From Sipunculus nudus (Eukaryota > Annelida > Sipuncula > Golfingiida > Sipunculidae), in contig JAPPUL010000076.1 of the NCBI GenBank assembly GCA_026874595.1, positions 186,001-250,000 of the forward strand: 64,000 bases of DNA, in the 5' to 3' direction. Both the position numbers and the translations under genes were made by a program. The notes under the pieces are model-generated. The model did not search any database. It saw nothing but the letters and a program-made list of their open reading frames with translations, and was not told where the DNA came from. Positions 1-7,954 of this stretch are shown one piece after another (position 1 is the stretch's first letter; the number at the start of each line of letters is the position of its first letter).

Positions 1-1
1 G

Positions 2-517
2 TTACTGGACCTTTACACAATAAAAGAGAAAAAGGGTAGAATAAAAGGTCTTAAGGTAGCGTTGGTAGGAGACATAACTCACAGCCGAGTTTCACGTTCA
101 AATATAATAGGTTTAAATAAGTTAGGAGCAGAGGTAAGGGTGGTGGGTCCCTCGACATTGATACCGAGGAAGATAGAAGATTTAGGGTGCAAAGTATATA
201 ACGATTTAAAAACGGGTCTTAATGGAGTTGATGTAGTATATTGTCTTAGGATACAATTTGAGAGGCAGCAGGAGAGACTATTCCCGTCGTTAGAAGATTA
301 CGTAAGACAATACACGGTAAATGAGCTTAATATAAGATATGCAAAAGATGGAGCCTTAGTAATGCATCCAGGTCCTATAAACCGGGGGATAGAGTTGTCT
401 TATGAAGTAGCCTACAGTGCAAATTCTACGATAGAAGAACAAGTAACAAATGGGGTAGCAGTACGGATGTCGGTATTTTCGTTACTTTTGGGGGGTCGAC
501 ATGGGTCTAGTAATTAG
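2..517 (+). CDS. pyrB: Aspartate carbamoyltransferase, C-terminal part (cut by window edge)
   Basis: The frame is open from base 2, so the carbamoyl-phosphate domain lies off the left edge and about 171 residues are visible. The first residues, LLDLYTIKEKKGRI, match the conserved interdomain segment of aspartate carbamoyltransferases. VGDITHSRVSRSN and, near the C-terminus, MHPGPINRGIEL are further family signatures in the aspartate-binding domain. The enzyme joins carbamoyl phosphate and aspartate in pyrimidine synthesis. A TTG at base 62 could be mistaken for a start, but conserved sequence continues upstream of it. The 3' end overlaps the next gene by 17 bases, so the two are translationally coupled. 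Confidence 0.95.
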   Translation, partial: LLDLYTIKEKKGRIKGLKVALVGDITHSRVSRSNIIGLNKLGAEVRVVGPSTLIPRKIEDLGCKVYNDLKTGLNGVDVVYCLRIQFERQQERLFPSLEDYVRQYTVNELNIRYAKDGALVMHPGPINRGIELSYEVAYSANSTIEEQVTNGVAVRMSVFSLLLGGRHGSSN

Positions 518-1811
518 GGGAGGATTAGTTATAAGCCCGACAAATGGACTTGCGGAGAAACTAGACATAGAGGTAAGTGGAGGCAGGATATTGCGAATGC
601 AAAAGGGTCTTGGAAAGGTAGAGGGGGTGGATGAGATAGATGCAGGAGGTAAGATAGTAAGTCCCGGATTAATAGATATGAATATGATATTACGAGAGCC
701 TGGTCGAGAAGATATAGGGACAATAAAGACGGGAATGGAGAGTGCAGCAGCAGGAGGGTATACCGGGATAGCGTGCATGCCGCATACAAGTCCAGTAATA
801 GACAATAAGCTGGGTGTAAAATATGTGCTTAGTCGAGCAAAAGAGATATCGCTTGTAAAAGTCTTTCCAATAGGAGGACTTACAAAGGGACTTTTAGGAG
901 AGGAGTTAAGCGATATATACGGGCTTTTTCAAGCGGGAGTATATGGGCTTACAGACATGACGATTATGGATGCAAATATAATGCGAAAAGGCTTTGAATA
1001 TTGTAAAATGTATGATTTACCGATATTAAGTTATTGTGAGAATATGGAATTATCAAAGGACGGTTGTGTGAATGAGGGATATGTATCAACCTTGCTTGGA
1101 TTTAGAGGGATCCCTAACATAGCAGAATATATGCAAGTGATGAGAGATATAATGCTTTGCGAATTCACAAACTCAAGACTTCATATAAAGACAATATCAA
1201 CAAAGGAGTCGGTTGAGCATATAAGATATGGTAAATGTAGGGGATTGAAGTTGACATGCGAAGTAATGCCCTATCACTTAACTTTGACGGAAGAGAATTT
1301 AATTAATTCAAATTATGATACAAATTTAAAGATATCACCACCCCTAAGGACCCATGAAGATAAAAAGGCACTAATAAAGGGTTTGAAGGAGGATGTAATA
1401 GATGTAATAGTAAGCGGACATATACCATGGCTTTCGAATGAGAAAGACACAGAATTTATAAATGCGCCTTATGGAGTAATAGGTCTTGAGACGACCTTAC
1501 CGTTAATCTATACACATCTTGTATGCAAGAAAGAAATTAGCTTAAGCCAAATGGTCCGTAAATTGAGTAGTAATCCTGCTAAAGTGTTAAAAGTTGAGGG
1601 GGGGGAATTAAGAAAGGGTGGCAAAGCAGATATAACGATTATAGATCCCAACTTGGAGATTGTAATAGGAGATGATTTTTTTCATTCGATAAGTAAAAAC
1701 TCACCATATATAGGTAAGAAGCTAAAAGGCTTTGCAACACACACAATAGTAGAAGGGCAGATAGTATACGAGCGGGCTACAAACACATTTTACAAACGTA
1801 TTATGGCTTAA
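501..1811 (+). CDS. pyrC: Dihydroorotase-like protein lacking metal ligands (PyrC' type)
   Basis: The 436-residue protein has the length and fold signatures of a class I dihydroorotase (LREPG, AAAGGYTGIACMP, TKESVEHIR) and overlaps pyrB. The metal-binding residues are missing. The HxH pair is N61/I63 in DMNMILREPG. The histidine expected near 178 is Y178 (LSYCEN). The one near 231 is T231 (HIKTIST). The histidine of the PHH motif is Y258 (MPYHL). The catalytic aspartate of the DHAPH motif is G306 (SGHIPW). Family knowledge: such inactive homologues (PyrC' of Pseudomonas) hold the carbamoyltransferase assembly together. The same structural role is inferred here, and an active dihydroorotase should be encoded elsewhere. 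Confidence 0.85.
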   Translation: MGLVIRGGLVISPTNGLAEKLDIEVSGGRILRMQKGLGKVEGVDEIDAGGKIVSPGLIDMNMILREPGREDIGTIKTGMESAAAGGYTGIACMPHTSPVIDNKLGVKYVLSRAKEISLVKVFPIGGLTKGLLGEELSDIYGLFQAGVYGLTDMTIMDANIMRKGFEYCKMYDLPILSYCENMELSKDGCVNEGYVSTLLGFRGIPNIAEYMQVMRDIMLCEFTNSRLHIKTISTKESVEHIRYGKCRGLKLTCEVMPYHLTLTEENLINSNYDTNLKISPPLRTHEDKKALIKGLKEDVIDVIVSGHIPWLSNEKDTEFINAPYGVIGLETTLPLIYTHLVCKKEISLSQMVRKLSSNPAKVLKVEGGELRKGGKADITIIDPNLEIVIGDDFFHSISKNSPYIGKKLKGFATHTIVEGQIVYERATNTFYKRIMA

Positions 1812-1840
1812 CGATATAGAATATAGGCAAAGGAGTATCT

Positions 1841-2698
1841 TTAAAAGATAGTATTTTCGATTATAAGAGCAGAAAACAAAGTGAAAAGGTAGATGAGAGA
1901 GTAAAGGAAGAGATTCTTCTGTAGGCTTCTGGACATATCTTTTAAGACATTGTACGATTTTAAAATTAAAATAGTGTTTAAGATAAGAGATACGATTATA
2001 TAAAATACTCCTTGTGTAATTGCAAATGCTAGGGTGAATATGACAAGGATTATGGTATATATGAAAATAATTTTAAGAGTATCGTGTTGATTTTTTATTA
2101 CAGGCAACATAGGCAGACCTGATATTTTGTAATCTTCTTTAAAATAAAGCGCAAGTATCCAAAAGTGGGGAGGAGTCCAAAGAAAAATTATAAAGAACAA
2201 AGCCCATGGGACAATATCCATTACATCTCCTCTAACAGCAGCCCAAACGATTACAGGTGGCATAGAACCTGCAATCCCGCCTATGACTATATTCTGAGGG
2301 GTATTAGGCTTTAGATACAAGGTATAGAAGAGGCTATAAAATAGTATGGTAGCAAGAGACAGAAAAGCGCTTAGCAAATTGAAAACATAACCAAAGATAA
2401 AAACACCAATTAAACCTATAGAAATAGAAAAAGCTAGCGCCGAACTGGGGGTTATAATGCCCATAGGTAGGGGACGTCGTTTATTAGTTCTTGACATTTT
2501 AGCATCAATATGACGTTCAAAGTATTGATTTAAAGCGTTTGCACAGCCTCCCGTTAGGTAAAGAGCAAATAGTATTAAAACAGAGAGTAAAAGATTATTT
2601 TTTAAAAACTCCCCCTCTACAAATAACGCAGTAAGTCCACTAAATACTATAAGCAACATAATACGTGGCTTTGTAAGCTCAATATAATGTGCGATCAT
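1841..2698 (-). CDS. ctaB: Protoheme IX farnesyltransferase (heme O synthase)
   Basis: This 285-residue polytopic membrane protein belongs to the UbiA prenyltransferase family. It shows the farnesyl-diphosphate motif NQYFERHIDAKMSRTNKRRP near residues 58-75 and several hydrophobic helices. It converts heme B to heme O for heme-copper oxidases, which implies aerobic respiration. It converges on the pyrC-like gene with a 29-base gap that holds a weak 6-bp hairpin. The first ~130 bases of the gene are duplicated downstream of the intact start, in the spacer toward dxs. The plus strand is purine- and G-rich here although the gene is on the minus strand. Confidence 0.93.
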   Translation of the reverse strand: MIAHYIELTKPRIMLLIVFSGLTALFVEGEFLKNNLLLSVLILFALYLTGGCANALNQYFERHIDAKMSRTNKRRPLPMGIITPSSALAFSISIGLIGVFIFGYVFNLLSAFLSLATILFYSLFYTLYLKPNTPQNIVIGGIAGSMPPVIVWAAVRGDVMDIVPWALFFIIFLWTPPHFWILALYFKEDYKISGLPMLPVIKNQHDTLKIIFIYTIILVIFTLAFAITQGVFYIIVSLILNTILILKSYNVLKDMSRSLQKNLFLYSLIYLFTLFSALIIENTIF

Positions 2699-3213
2699 AA
2701 CTTTTTTGATAAGTCCTTTATAAATAGCTCTTTATAAAAAAAAAGCTAACGAATCAAATAACAAAGACAAATAACGAATACAAATAACAAAGACAACCCA
2801 AAGACAAACCAAGATTAAGCATAATTTATTTATCTAAATATTTCTGTTTCTTTTTGTATTAGTTTCTTAGTTAATGTAATTATCCCATAAACTAGTATTA
2901 AAATAGAGAGTATAGAGAGTAAAAGATTATTTTTTAAAAACTCCCCTCTACAAATAACGCAGTAAGTCCACTAAATACTATAAGCAGCATAATACGTGGC
3001 TTTGTAAGCTCAATATAATGTGCGATCATAACTTTTTTGATAAGTCCTTTATAAATAGCTCTTTATAAAAAAAAAGCTAACGAATCAAATAACAAAGACA
3101 AATAACGAATACAAATAACAAAGACAACCCAAAGACAAACCAAGATTAAGCATAATTTATTTATCTAAATATTTCTATTTCTTTTTTTATTAGTTTCTTA
3201 GTCAGTTCAACTA
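2568..3213. repeat. Tandem duplication of about 325 bp across the ctaB/dxs junction
   Basis: Copy 1 is about 2568-2890 and copy 2 about 2891-3213 (offset 331-332). Each copy holds the 5' end of ctaB, the spacer, and the 3' end of dxs. Copy 1 carries the working ctaB start and a decayed dxs tail. Copy 2 carries a dead ctaB start (one C lost in a C-run at 2943-2946, plus one substitution) and the working dxs tail. The spacer (2701-2820 against 3032-3151) looks identical, while the outer edges differ. This accounts for the whole 462-base gap between the genes. Confidence 0.93.
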
Positions 3214-5128
3214 TCCCTTCAACATCCAAATTAAGCTCCTTTAGAATCTGTTGTCTTTTTCCATGTGGTACAAACTTATCCGGTACCCCATGTATATATA
3301 GATTAAATGATGCTTTACTAATTTTATTTGCTTCCTCTAAAAAACATGACCCAAACCCGCCAATAATACTATGATCTTCAACTGTAATAATATATGAATT
3401 GTGTTCAAGAGCGTAACTTACAAGTTTAGTATCTATGGGCTTTGCAAAGCGTGGGTTTATTACAGTTGCATTTATATTCATATCAGCAAGAATATCAGCC
3501 GCTAAAAGGCATACTAAAGACATAGGACCATACCCAACAAGTACAATATCACAACCATGTCTTAAAACCTCGCCTTTCCCAAACTCTATCTCATCTGCAG
3601 TGCTTTGGTTATAATCTTTTGGTGCTATGGTCTTATCTCGAGGAAATCTTATGCTTGTTGGATATTTATTTAAGCGTAATGTATATTCAAGCATAGCCTT
3701 AAGTTCAAGTCCGTCCTTTGGTGACATTAATACCATATTAGGCATGCACCGCAAAAAACTAATGTCAAATACCCCAGCATGTGTTGCCCCATCCTCACCT
3801 ACAACTCCTGCCCTGTCTGTTGCAAGTAATACAGGACGTGCATTTAAGCATACCTCTTGAAAGATTTGGTCATATGCCCTTTGCGTGAATGTCGAATATA
3901 TTGCACATACAGGCTTAAGGCCAGCTGAACTTTGTCCGGCGGCAAGTCCGAGTGCATGTTGTTCGCATATTGCAACATCAAAAAAACGGTCTGGATAATG
4001 TTCCTTAAACTTAGAAAGCCCTGTACCTCCTGGCATTGCTGCTGTTATCCCTATAACTTTTAAATCTTTTTTGGCAATCGCAACTAAACTATCTGCAAAA
4101 ACATTTGTAAATGCTACCTTCTCTATGCTCTCCTCTACACTTTGCTTTATGCTTTTGTTTTGTTCAATTTCTTTTTTGGTAGTTTCTAACTTATTTTCTT
4201 TTACTGCTTCTTTTACTTGAGGAGGGGCTATGCCATGAAACTTCTCCGGATTGTTCATTGCATCTTTATGACCATTGCCTTTGTTTGTTATTATATGTAA
4301 GAGTACAGGCTTTTTAAAATTCTTTACTAATTTCAAGCTATCAATTAATAAAGATATATCATGTCCATCAAACGGTCCAAAATATTCAAAGTCAAGAGCC
4401 GTGAAAAAACGTCCATCTACTCCTACCTGGCGTTTTATTGCGGTTGCCAAGTTATCCAAGGCCTCCTTAACGGATTCTCCAAGCTTGGGAATCTTTGTTA
4501 CCAAAGACTTTATTTCCTCACGCGCCTCTTGATAACAGTTTGATAATCTTATTTTATTTAAATATTTGGCAAAGGAGCCCGTTGATTGCGATATTGACAT
4601 CCCATTGTCATTTAATATAACTATTAGATTTTCGTTTAGATGTCCTGCATGATTTAATGCTTCGAAGGACATACCTGCACTTAAAGCTGCATCTCCTACT
4701 AAAGCTATTGTCTTTCCTCCCATACTACTAAGTCTTTTGCCTGACGCTATCCCAAGACTTAAGGATAGGGCGGTCCCTGCATGCCCCAATAAAAAAGTGT
4801 CTGCTTTGTTTTCTTTAGGATCTGTAAAACCACAAAGTCCATGTCTTTGTCTTAGCGTATGGAAAATATCTTTTCGCCCTGTTAATATTTTGTGAGGATA
4901 GCTTTGGTGACTTACATCAAATACAATTTTATCATCTGCAAAAAAGTCAAATACATAATGCAGCGCAATGCTAATTTCAATTACACCTAAGTTTGAAGAC
5001 AAATGTCCGCCTACTCTAAATACTACATCCTCTATAAAATCACGAATCTCTATACTAAGTAATTCAAGTTCCTGAGTAGATAGCTTTTTAACATCATCTG
5101 GTCCTTTTATTTTCTCTAAATAACTCAT
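3161..5128 (-). CDS. dxs: 1-deoxy-D-xylulose-5-phosphate synthase
   Basis: The 655-residue thiamine-diphosphate enzyme condenses pyruvate and glyceraldehyde 3-phosphate, the first step of the MEP isoprenoid pathway. Visible motifs are GGHLSSNLG near residue 40, HAGTALS near 115, the ThDP motif GDAALSAGMSFEALNHAG near 145 with LNDNGMSIS near 172, and DRAGVVGEDGATHAG in the transketolase pyrimidine domain. It is slightly longer than usual (~620), mainly because of a charged Lys/Glu linker near residues 300-335. It follows ispA with a 70-base gap and is probably cotranscribed with it. A 14-base sequence bearing the Shine-Dalgarno site is duplicated just before the ATG. Confidence 0.97.
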   Translation of the reverse strand: MSYLEKIKGPDDVKKLSTQELELLSIEIRDFIEDVVFRVGGHLSSNLGVIEISIALHYVFDFFADDKIVFDVSHQSYPHKILTGRKDIFHTLRQRHGLCGFTDPKENKADTFLLGHAGTALSLSLGIASGKRLSSMGGKTIALVGDAALSAGMSFEALNHAGHLNENLIVILNDNGMSISQSTGSFAKYLNKIRLSNCYQEAREEIKSLVTKIPKLGESVKEALDNLATAIKRQVGVDGRFFTALDFEYFGPFDGHDISLLIDSLKLVKNFKKPVLLHIITNKGNGHKDAMNNPEKFHGIAPPQVKEAVKENKLETTKKEIEQNKSIKQSVEESIEKVAFTNVFADSLVAIAKKDLKVIGITAAMPGGTGLSKFKEHYPDRFFDVAICEQHALGLAAGQSSAGLKPVCAIYSTFTQRAYDQIFQEVCLNARPVLLATDRAGVVGEDGATHAGVFDISFLRCMPNMVLMSPKDGLELKAMLEYTLRLNKYPTSIRFPRDKTIAPKDYNQSTADEIEFGKGEVLRHGCDIVLVGYGPMSLVCLLAADILADMNINATVINPRFAKPIDTKLVSYALEHNSYIITVEDHSIIGGFGSCFLEEANKISKASFNLYIHGVPDKFVPHGKRQQILKELNLDVEGIVELTKKLIKKEIEIFR

Positions 5129-5132
5129 CTTT

Positions 5133-5160
5133 TCTTAAATCCTTATTCTTAAATCCTTAT
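5133..5160. repeat. 14-bp tandem duplication carrying the dxs ribosome binding site
   Basis: Two identical 14-base units lie directly before dxs. Read on the minus strand, each contains AAGGA. The proximal copy puts AAGGA 11 bases before the ATG and the distal copy 14 bases further away. Confidence 0.85.
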
Positions 5161-5198
5161 AAATTTTCCCTACCGCCTCTCCTTAAGTAGGACTCAGG

Positions 5199-6080
5199 TT
5201 AACTTTTCCTCAAAAACATTATATCAAGCATATCTTTTAACTCTTCATTATTCTTATAACTTCCTATTAAATCTTTGCTCTGTTCAAATAGCTTGCCAGC
5301 ACGTGCTTTTGATTCTTCAAGCCCATAATAGGCGGGATAGGTAAGCTTGTTCATAGCCGCATCCTTACCTTCACGCTTGCCAAGTTCTTTTAAATTCCCC
5401 TCTACATCAAGTATGTCATCCACTATCTGAAACCCAAGTCCTATCTTATCACCCAAAAGCCCAAGCCTTTTTATATCTTCCTCATCACCACCACCGCATA
5501 AGGCTCCTACTAAAACTGAAGCTCGTATTAATGCTCCCGTCTTCTTCTTATGGATATATTCAAGCCGTATCTCAAGATCTGACATCTTCTCATTCTCATC
5601 TTTATGAATGTTTGTTTTGCCTTCCTTTGCCTTTGCATCCGTCATAAGTACATCTTGAACCTGGCCCCCTACCATCCCGTCTATTCCAGAAGCCTTACTT
5701 ACCTCACGTATCAATTTCAATATTAGTTTACTTTCTTGTCCTCCTCTTGTTAGCCAGTCAAAAGCAAGGGTCAAAAGCCCATCCCCTGCAAGTAGGGCCA
5801 CCGCTTCGCCATAACGCTTATGGCAACTCTCTTTCCCTCGTCTGTAATCATCATTATCTATTGCTGGCAGGTCATCATGTATTAATGAATACGTATGTAT
5901 TAGCTCAATCGCACAGGCAGGATAGTATATACCAGATTCATCACCACAGAGCATCTTCTTTACCAATATACTTAATATCGGTCGTATCCTTTTGCCCCCT
6001 GCAAACACGCTGTAACGTATCGCATCTAGTAACTCTTTGTTATATCCTTCCGCACTCGGCAAAGGTAAATGCTTATTCAA
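5199..6080 (-). CDS. ispA: Polyprenyl (farnesyl/geranylgeranyl) diphosphate synthase; N-terminus out of frame
   Basis: The class I trans-prenyltransferase shows both aspartate-rich motifs, LIHDDLPAIDNDDYRRG near residue 68 and FQIVDDILD near 216, plus GGKRIRP near 30. It makes the C15/C20 prenyl diphosphates downstream of dxs. The longest uninterrupted frame starts at a TTG (6080) without a visible ribosome binding site. Family-like sequence (KKKEIDFFLNKHLPLP) continues upstream in this frame, without any normal start codon, as far as a stop. In the next frame an ATG at 6127, preceded by AGAGG, gives MNKELLEVKKK and joins the main frame if one A is added within the nine-A tract at 6096-6104. 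The real start is probably 6127. Confidence 0.93.
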   Translation of the reverse strand: MNKHLPLPSAEGYNKELLDAIRYSVFAGGKRIRPILSILVKKMLCGDESGIYYPACAIELIHTYSLIHDDLPAIDNDDYRRGKESCHKRYGEAVALLAGDGLLTLAFDWLTRGGQESKLILKLIREVSKASGIDGMVGGQVQDVLMTDAKAKEGKTNIHKDENEKMSDLEIRLEYIHKKKTGALIRASVLVGALCGGGDEEDIKRLGLLGDKIGLGFQIVDDILDVEGNLKELGKREGKDAAMNKLTYPAYYGLEESKARAGKLFEQSKDLIGSYKNNEELKDMLDIMFLRKS

Positions 6081-6095
6081 AAAGAAATCTATCTC

Positions 6096-6104
6096 TTTTT
6101 TTTT
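6096..6104 (-). other. Nine-A homopolymer (minus strand) at a frame change in ispA
   Basis: A run of nine A on the minus strand separates an ATG with a good ribosome binding site (6127) from the conserved ispA frame. One extra A would fuse them into a typical N-terminus. Transcriptional slippage, phase variation and a homopolymer sequencing error are all possible. Confidence 0.6.
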
Positions 6105-6271
6105 ACCTCTAATAACTCCTTATTCATCTATAGCCTCTATAAAAATCCTATGTGAAAATACTCTTTAATAATCTCTCATACTAGCATCAGTCTTCCATAA
6201 TGACCCCACATTAAAAGATAATAATTTTTATATCTGTTTTCTTTTATATTTCTTTTATGTCTTTATCTTTT

Positions 6272-7141
6272 TTATGTACTTTGACCTTTTAAAGATAATT
6301 TTACTATGTCCTCAAGCTCCTCTACGTTTATATATGTATCTTGGCAGGGCCCGTTTGGCCTTATGTTGGGAATCCCATATACTGGAAGTTTAGCTCCAAC
6401 ATCTTTTATCCCGCTAACTAAATCCCTCTCGCAGGCAACTCCTATTATTTCACTCGGCCGGTATTCTTTTACTTTCTTACGTGCAACCTCCCCCCCTCCA
6501 CATATTGCAAGTTCGACGTTGTGTTCCTTGCTTATCCGTTTTATGTTTTCGTAATTGTCTTTCGTCAGGCACCTAGGCAGCAATATCAAAAGTCTCTTGC
6601 TTTGCCCTCGGCTTTTATGCCCTTGTAAATATAACTTGTTTGTTACCTTCACAAACGAATTCCCAAGCCGGTCCTTATTATAGTTAAATAGTTTTCCAAT
6701 AGCAAATACTTTATCTAATATATAGTTTAGGACTTTTAAATTAACTTTCCATCTTGAGGAGATATTTGTTTTTGTATAACTAGCTAGTAATAAAAGCAGA
6801 TAATTTGTTAATAGGTATAGGGCAACTAATATAAAGCCTATGAAGAATATTAAAGATATATTCTCGCCAAGTTCATTAAGTCTTGGCTCGATTAAATAAT
6901 ATACTGTATAGCTTATCCCTATAAATATAAGTACTGCTATAAATGCGAAAAACAAAAATGTATGTTTTGGTGTGTCAACTCTAGCATTTACAGCTCCATC
7001 CCATGAAGCCCACTCAGTGCCAAGCTTCCTAACCCGCTCACCACCTCCTTCGCCCTCTTTCCCTTTTAGCTTTTGGTTTTTATCTATTTTTAATTCTGTC
7101 TTTTCTTTGTTCACGATGTTACCCCCATATGTTACCCCCAT
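6272..7141 (-). CDS. DUF116 family membrane protein
   Basis: A charged N-terminus of ~65 residues precedes two transmembrane segments (about 66-88 and 95-118). A cytoplasmic domain with DUF116 features follows: LLPRCLTKDNYENIKRI, AICGGGEVARKK, ACERDLVSGI, GIPNIRPNGPC, with several conserved cysteines. DUF116 proteins are widespread in deltaproteobacteria and Firmicutes, and their function is not established. The longest frame starts at an ATG inside a 13-bp tandem repeat. A GTG at 7114 with GGGGG seven bases upstream is an equally good start, and the residues before it are just translated repeat. Confidence 0.8.
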   Translation of the reverse strand: MGVTYGGNIVNKEKTELKIDKNQKLKGKEGEGGGERVRKLGTEWASWDGAVNARVDTPKHTFLFFAFIAVLIFIGISYTVYYLIEPRLNELGENISLIFFIGFILVALYLLTNYLLLLLASYTKTNISSRWKVNLKVLNYILDKVFAIGKLFNYNKDRLGNSFVKVTNKLYLQGHKSRGQSKRLLILLPRCLTKDNYENIKRISKEHNVELAICGGGEVARKKVKEYRPSEIIGVACERDLVSGIKDVGAKLPVYGIPNIRPNGPCQDTYINVEELEDIVKLSLKGQST

Positions 7142-7204
7142 ATGTTACCCTCATATGTTACCCCCATATGTTACCCCCATATGTTACCCTCATATGTTAC
7201 CCTC
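7116..7204. repeat. Seven-copy 13-bp tandem repeat in the leader of the DUF116 gene
   Basis: One partial and six full 13-base units run without gaps, differing only by a C/T change. On the minus strand each unit carries a purine-rich GGGG(G) block followed by TAACAT and an ATG, so the array repeats a ribosome-binding-site/start-codon pair. Because 13 is not a multiple of three, each added unit shifts the frame of upstream starts. Confidence 0.95.
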
Positions 7205-7370
7205 AATGCCCGGCTCTTCTCAATTTGCGCCTGTTACTAGAAAAAGTCTTTTGGCTAACTAGCACATTGTTCTTAGTTTTTTTTAATATAAACTGTTTAT
7301 CCTATAAACTGTAAGGTAATAAGATAACAAGCATTTTTATCTAGGTCAACTTTATTAGTTTACTATAGCT

Positions 7371-7928
7371 CTATAGTTTATACCTCCTGCAAACATTATC
7401 TAAAGACTCATCTAACTTATCTTTCCCTTCACTTTCGTTTAATAATGTGTAGTCTGCAAGCGCTATCGGGCCGCCTTTTTCTATTTTTTCTACCTCTTCA
7501 ATGTCTCTTTTATCTACTTCTTCTTCTTTTAATGGGCGACTTTCCCTTTTATATAGCCTTTTGTACCTTAGCTCCTTAGGGCTGTATAACGCTAGTACAA
7601 AAAGTTCCTCTCTATATCTTTGCTTTAAAATCTTATATTCTGACAAACTGTAAAGACCATCTATTATTACCTTTTGACCGGCACTTAATAAATTATCTAT
7701 CTCCCCTGAAGACAAAAGTGCATAAGCTCCCATCCCATGTTCTGCTCTTATGCCCTCACGCACTTCCTTCTCGTTTTCAGGCGTTATAGCCTTACCCCTG
7801 CGCTTTAACTCTTCAAGCGTTAACTTGCCAAAATATACTCGCTTGTACCCTCTGCTCTCAAAATGTTTACTTGCAAGCGATTTACCACTCCCTGCAAGTC
7901 CCACCAATGCAACAATGTTTTTACTCAT
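7371..7928 (-). CDS. P-loop nucleoside/dephospho-CoA kinase-like protein (UPF0200-like)
   Basis: The 185-residue cytoplasmic P-loop NTPase has Walker A GLAGSGKS at about residues 10-17. It follows the archaeal UPF0200/dephospho-CoA-kinase-like pattern: GKLTLEELKRRGKAITPENE, then REGIRAEHGMGAYALL, then VIIDGLYSLSEY. The lid region (RYKRLYKRESRPLKEEEVDKRD) resembles that of adenylate/CoA kinases. The substrate cannot be told from sequence. It sits 26 bases downstream of glyQS in the same direction and is probably in its operon. A role as CoaE is possible but unproven. Confidence 0.7.
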   Translation of the reverse strand: MSKNIVALVGLAGSGKSLASKHFESRGYKRVYFGKLTLEELKRRGKAITPENEKEVREGIRAEHGMGAYALLSSGEIDNLLSAGQKVIIDGLYSLSEYKILKQRYREELFVLALYSPKELRYKRLYKRESRPLKEEEVDKRDIEEVEKIEKGGPIALADYTLLNESEGKDKLDESLDNVCRRYKL

Positions 7929-7954
7929 AAACCACTTTCTTCCAACAACTAAAG

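Noticed and set aside
7116-7204. CRISPR-like array
   Set aside because: Units are only 13 bases and directly adjacent without spacers, and no cas genes are near.
7371-7928. Firm annotation as CoaE (dephospho-CoA kinase)
   Set aside because: The motif pattern fits the UPF0200-like group better than canonical CoaE, so only a kinase-like call is made.
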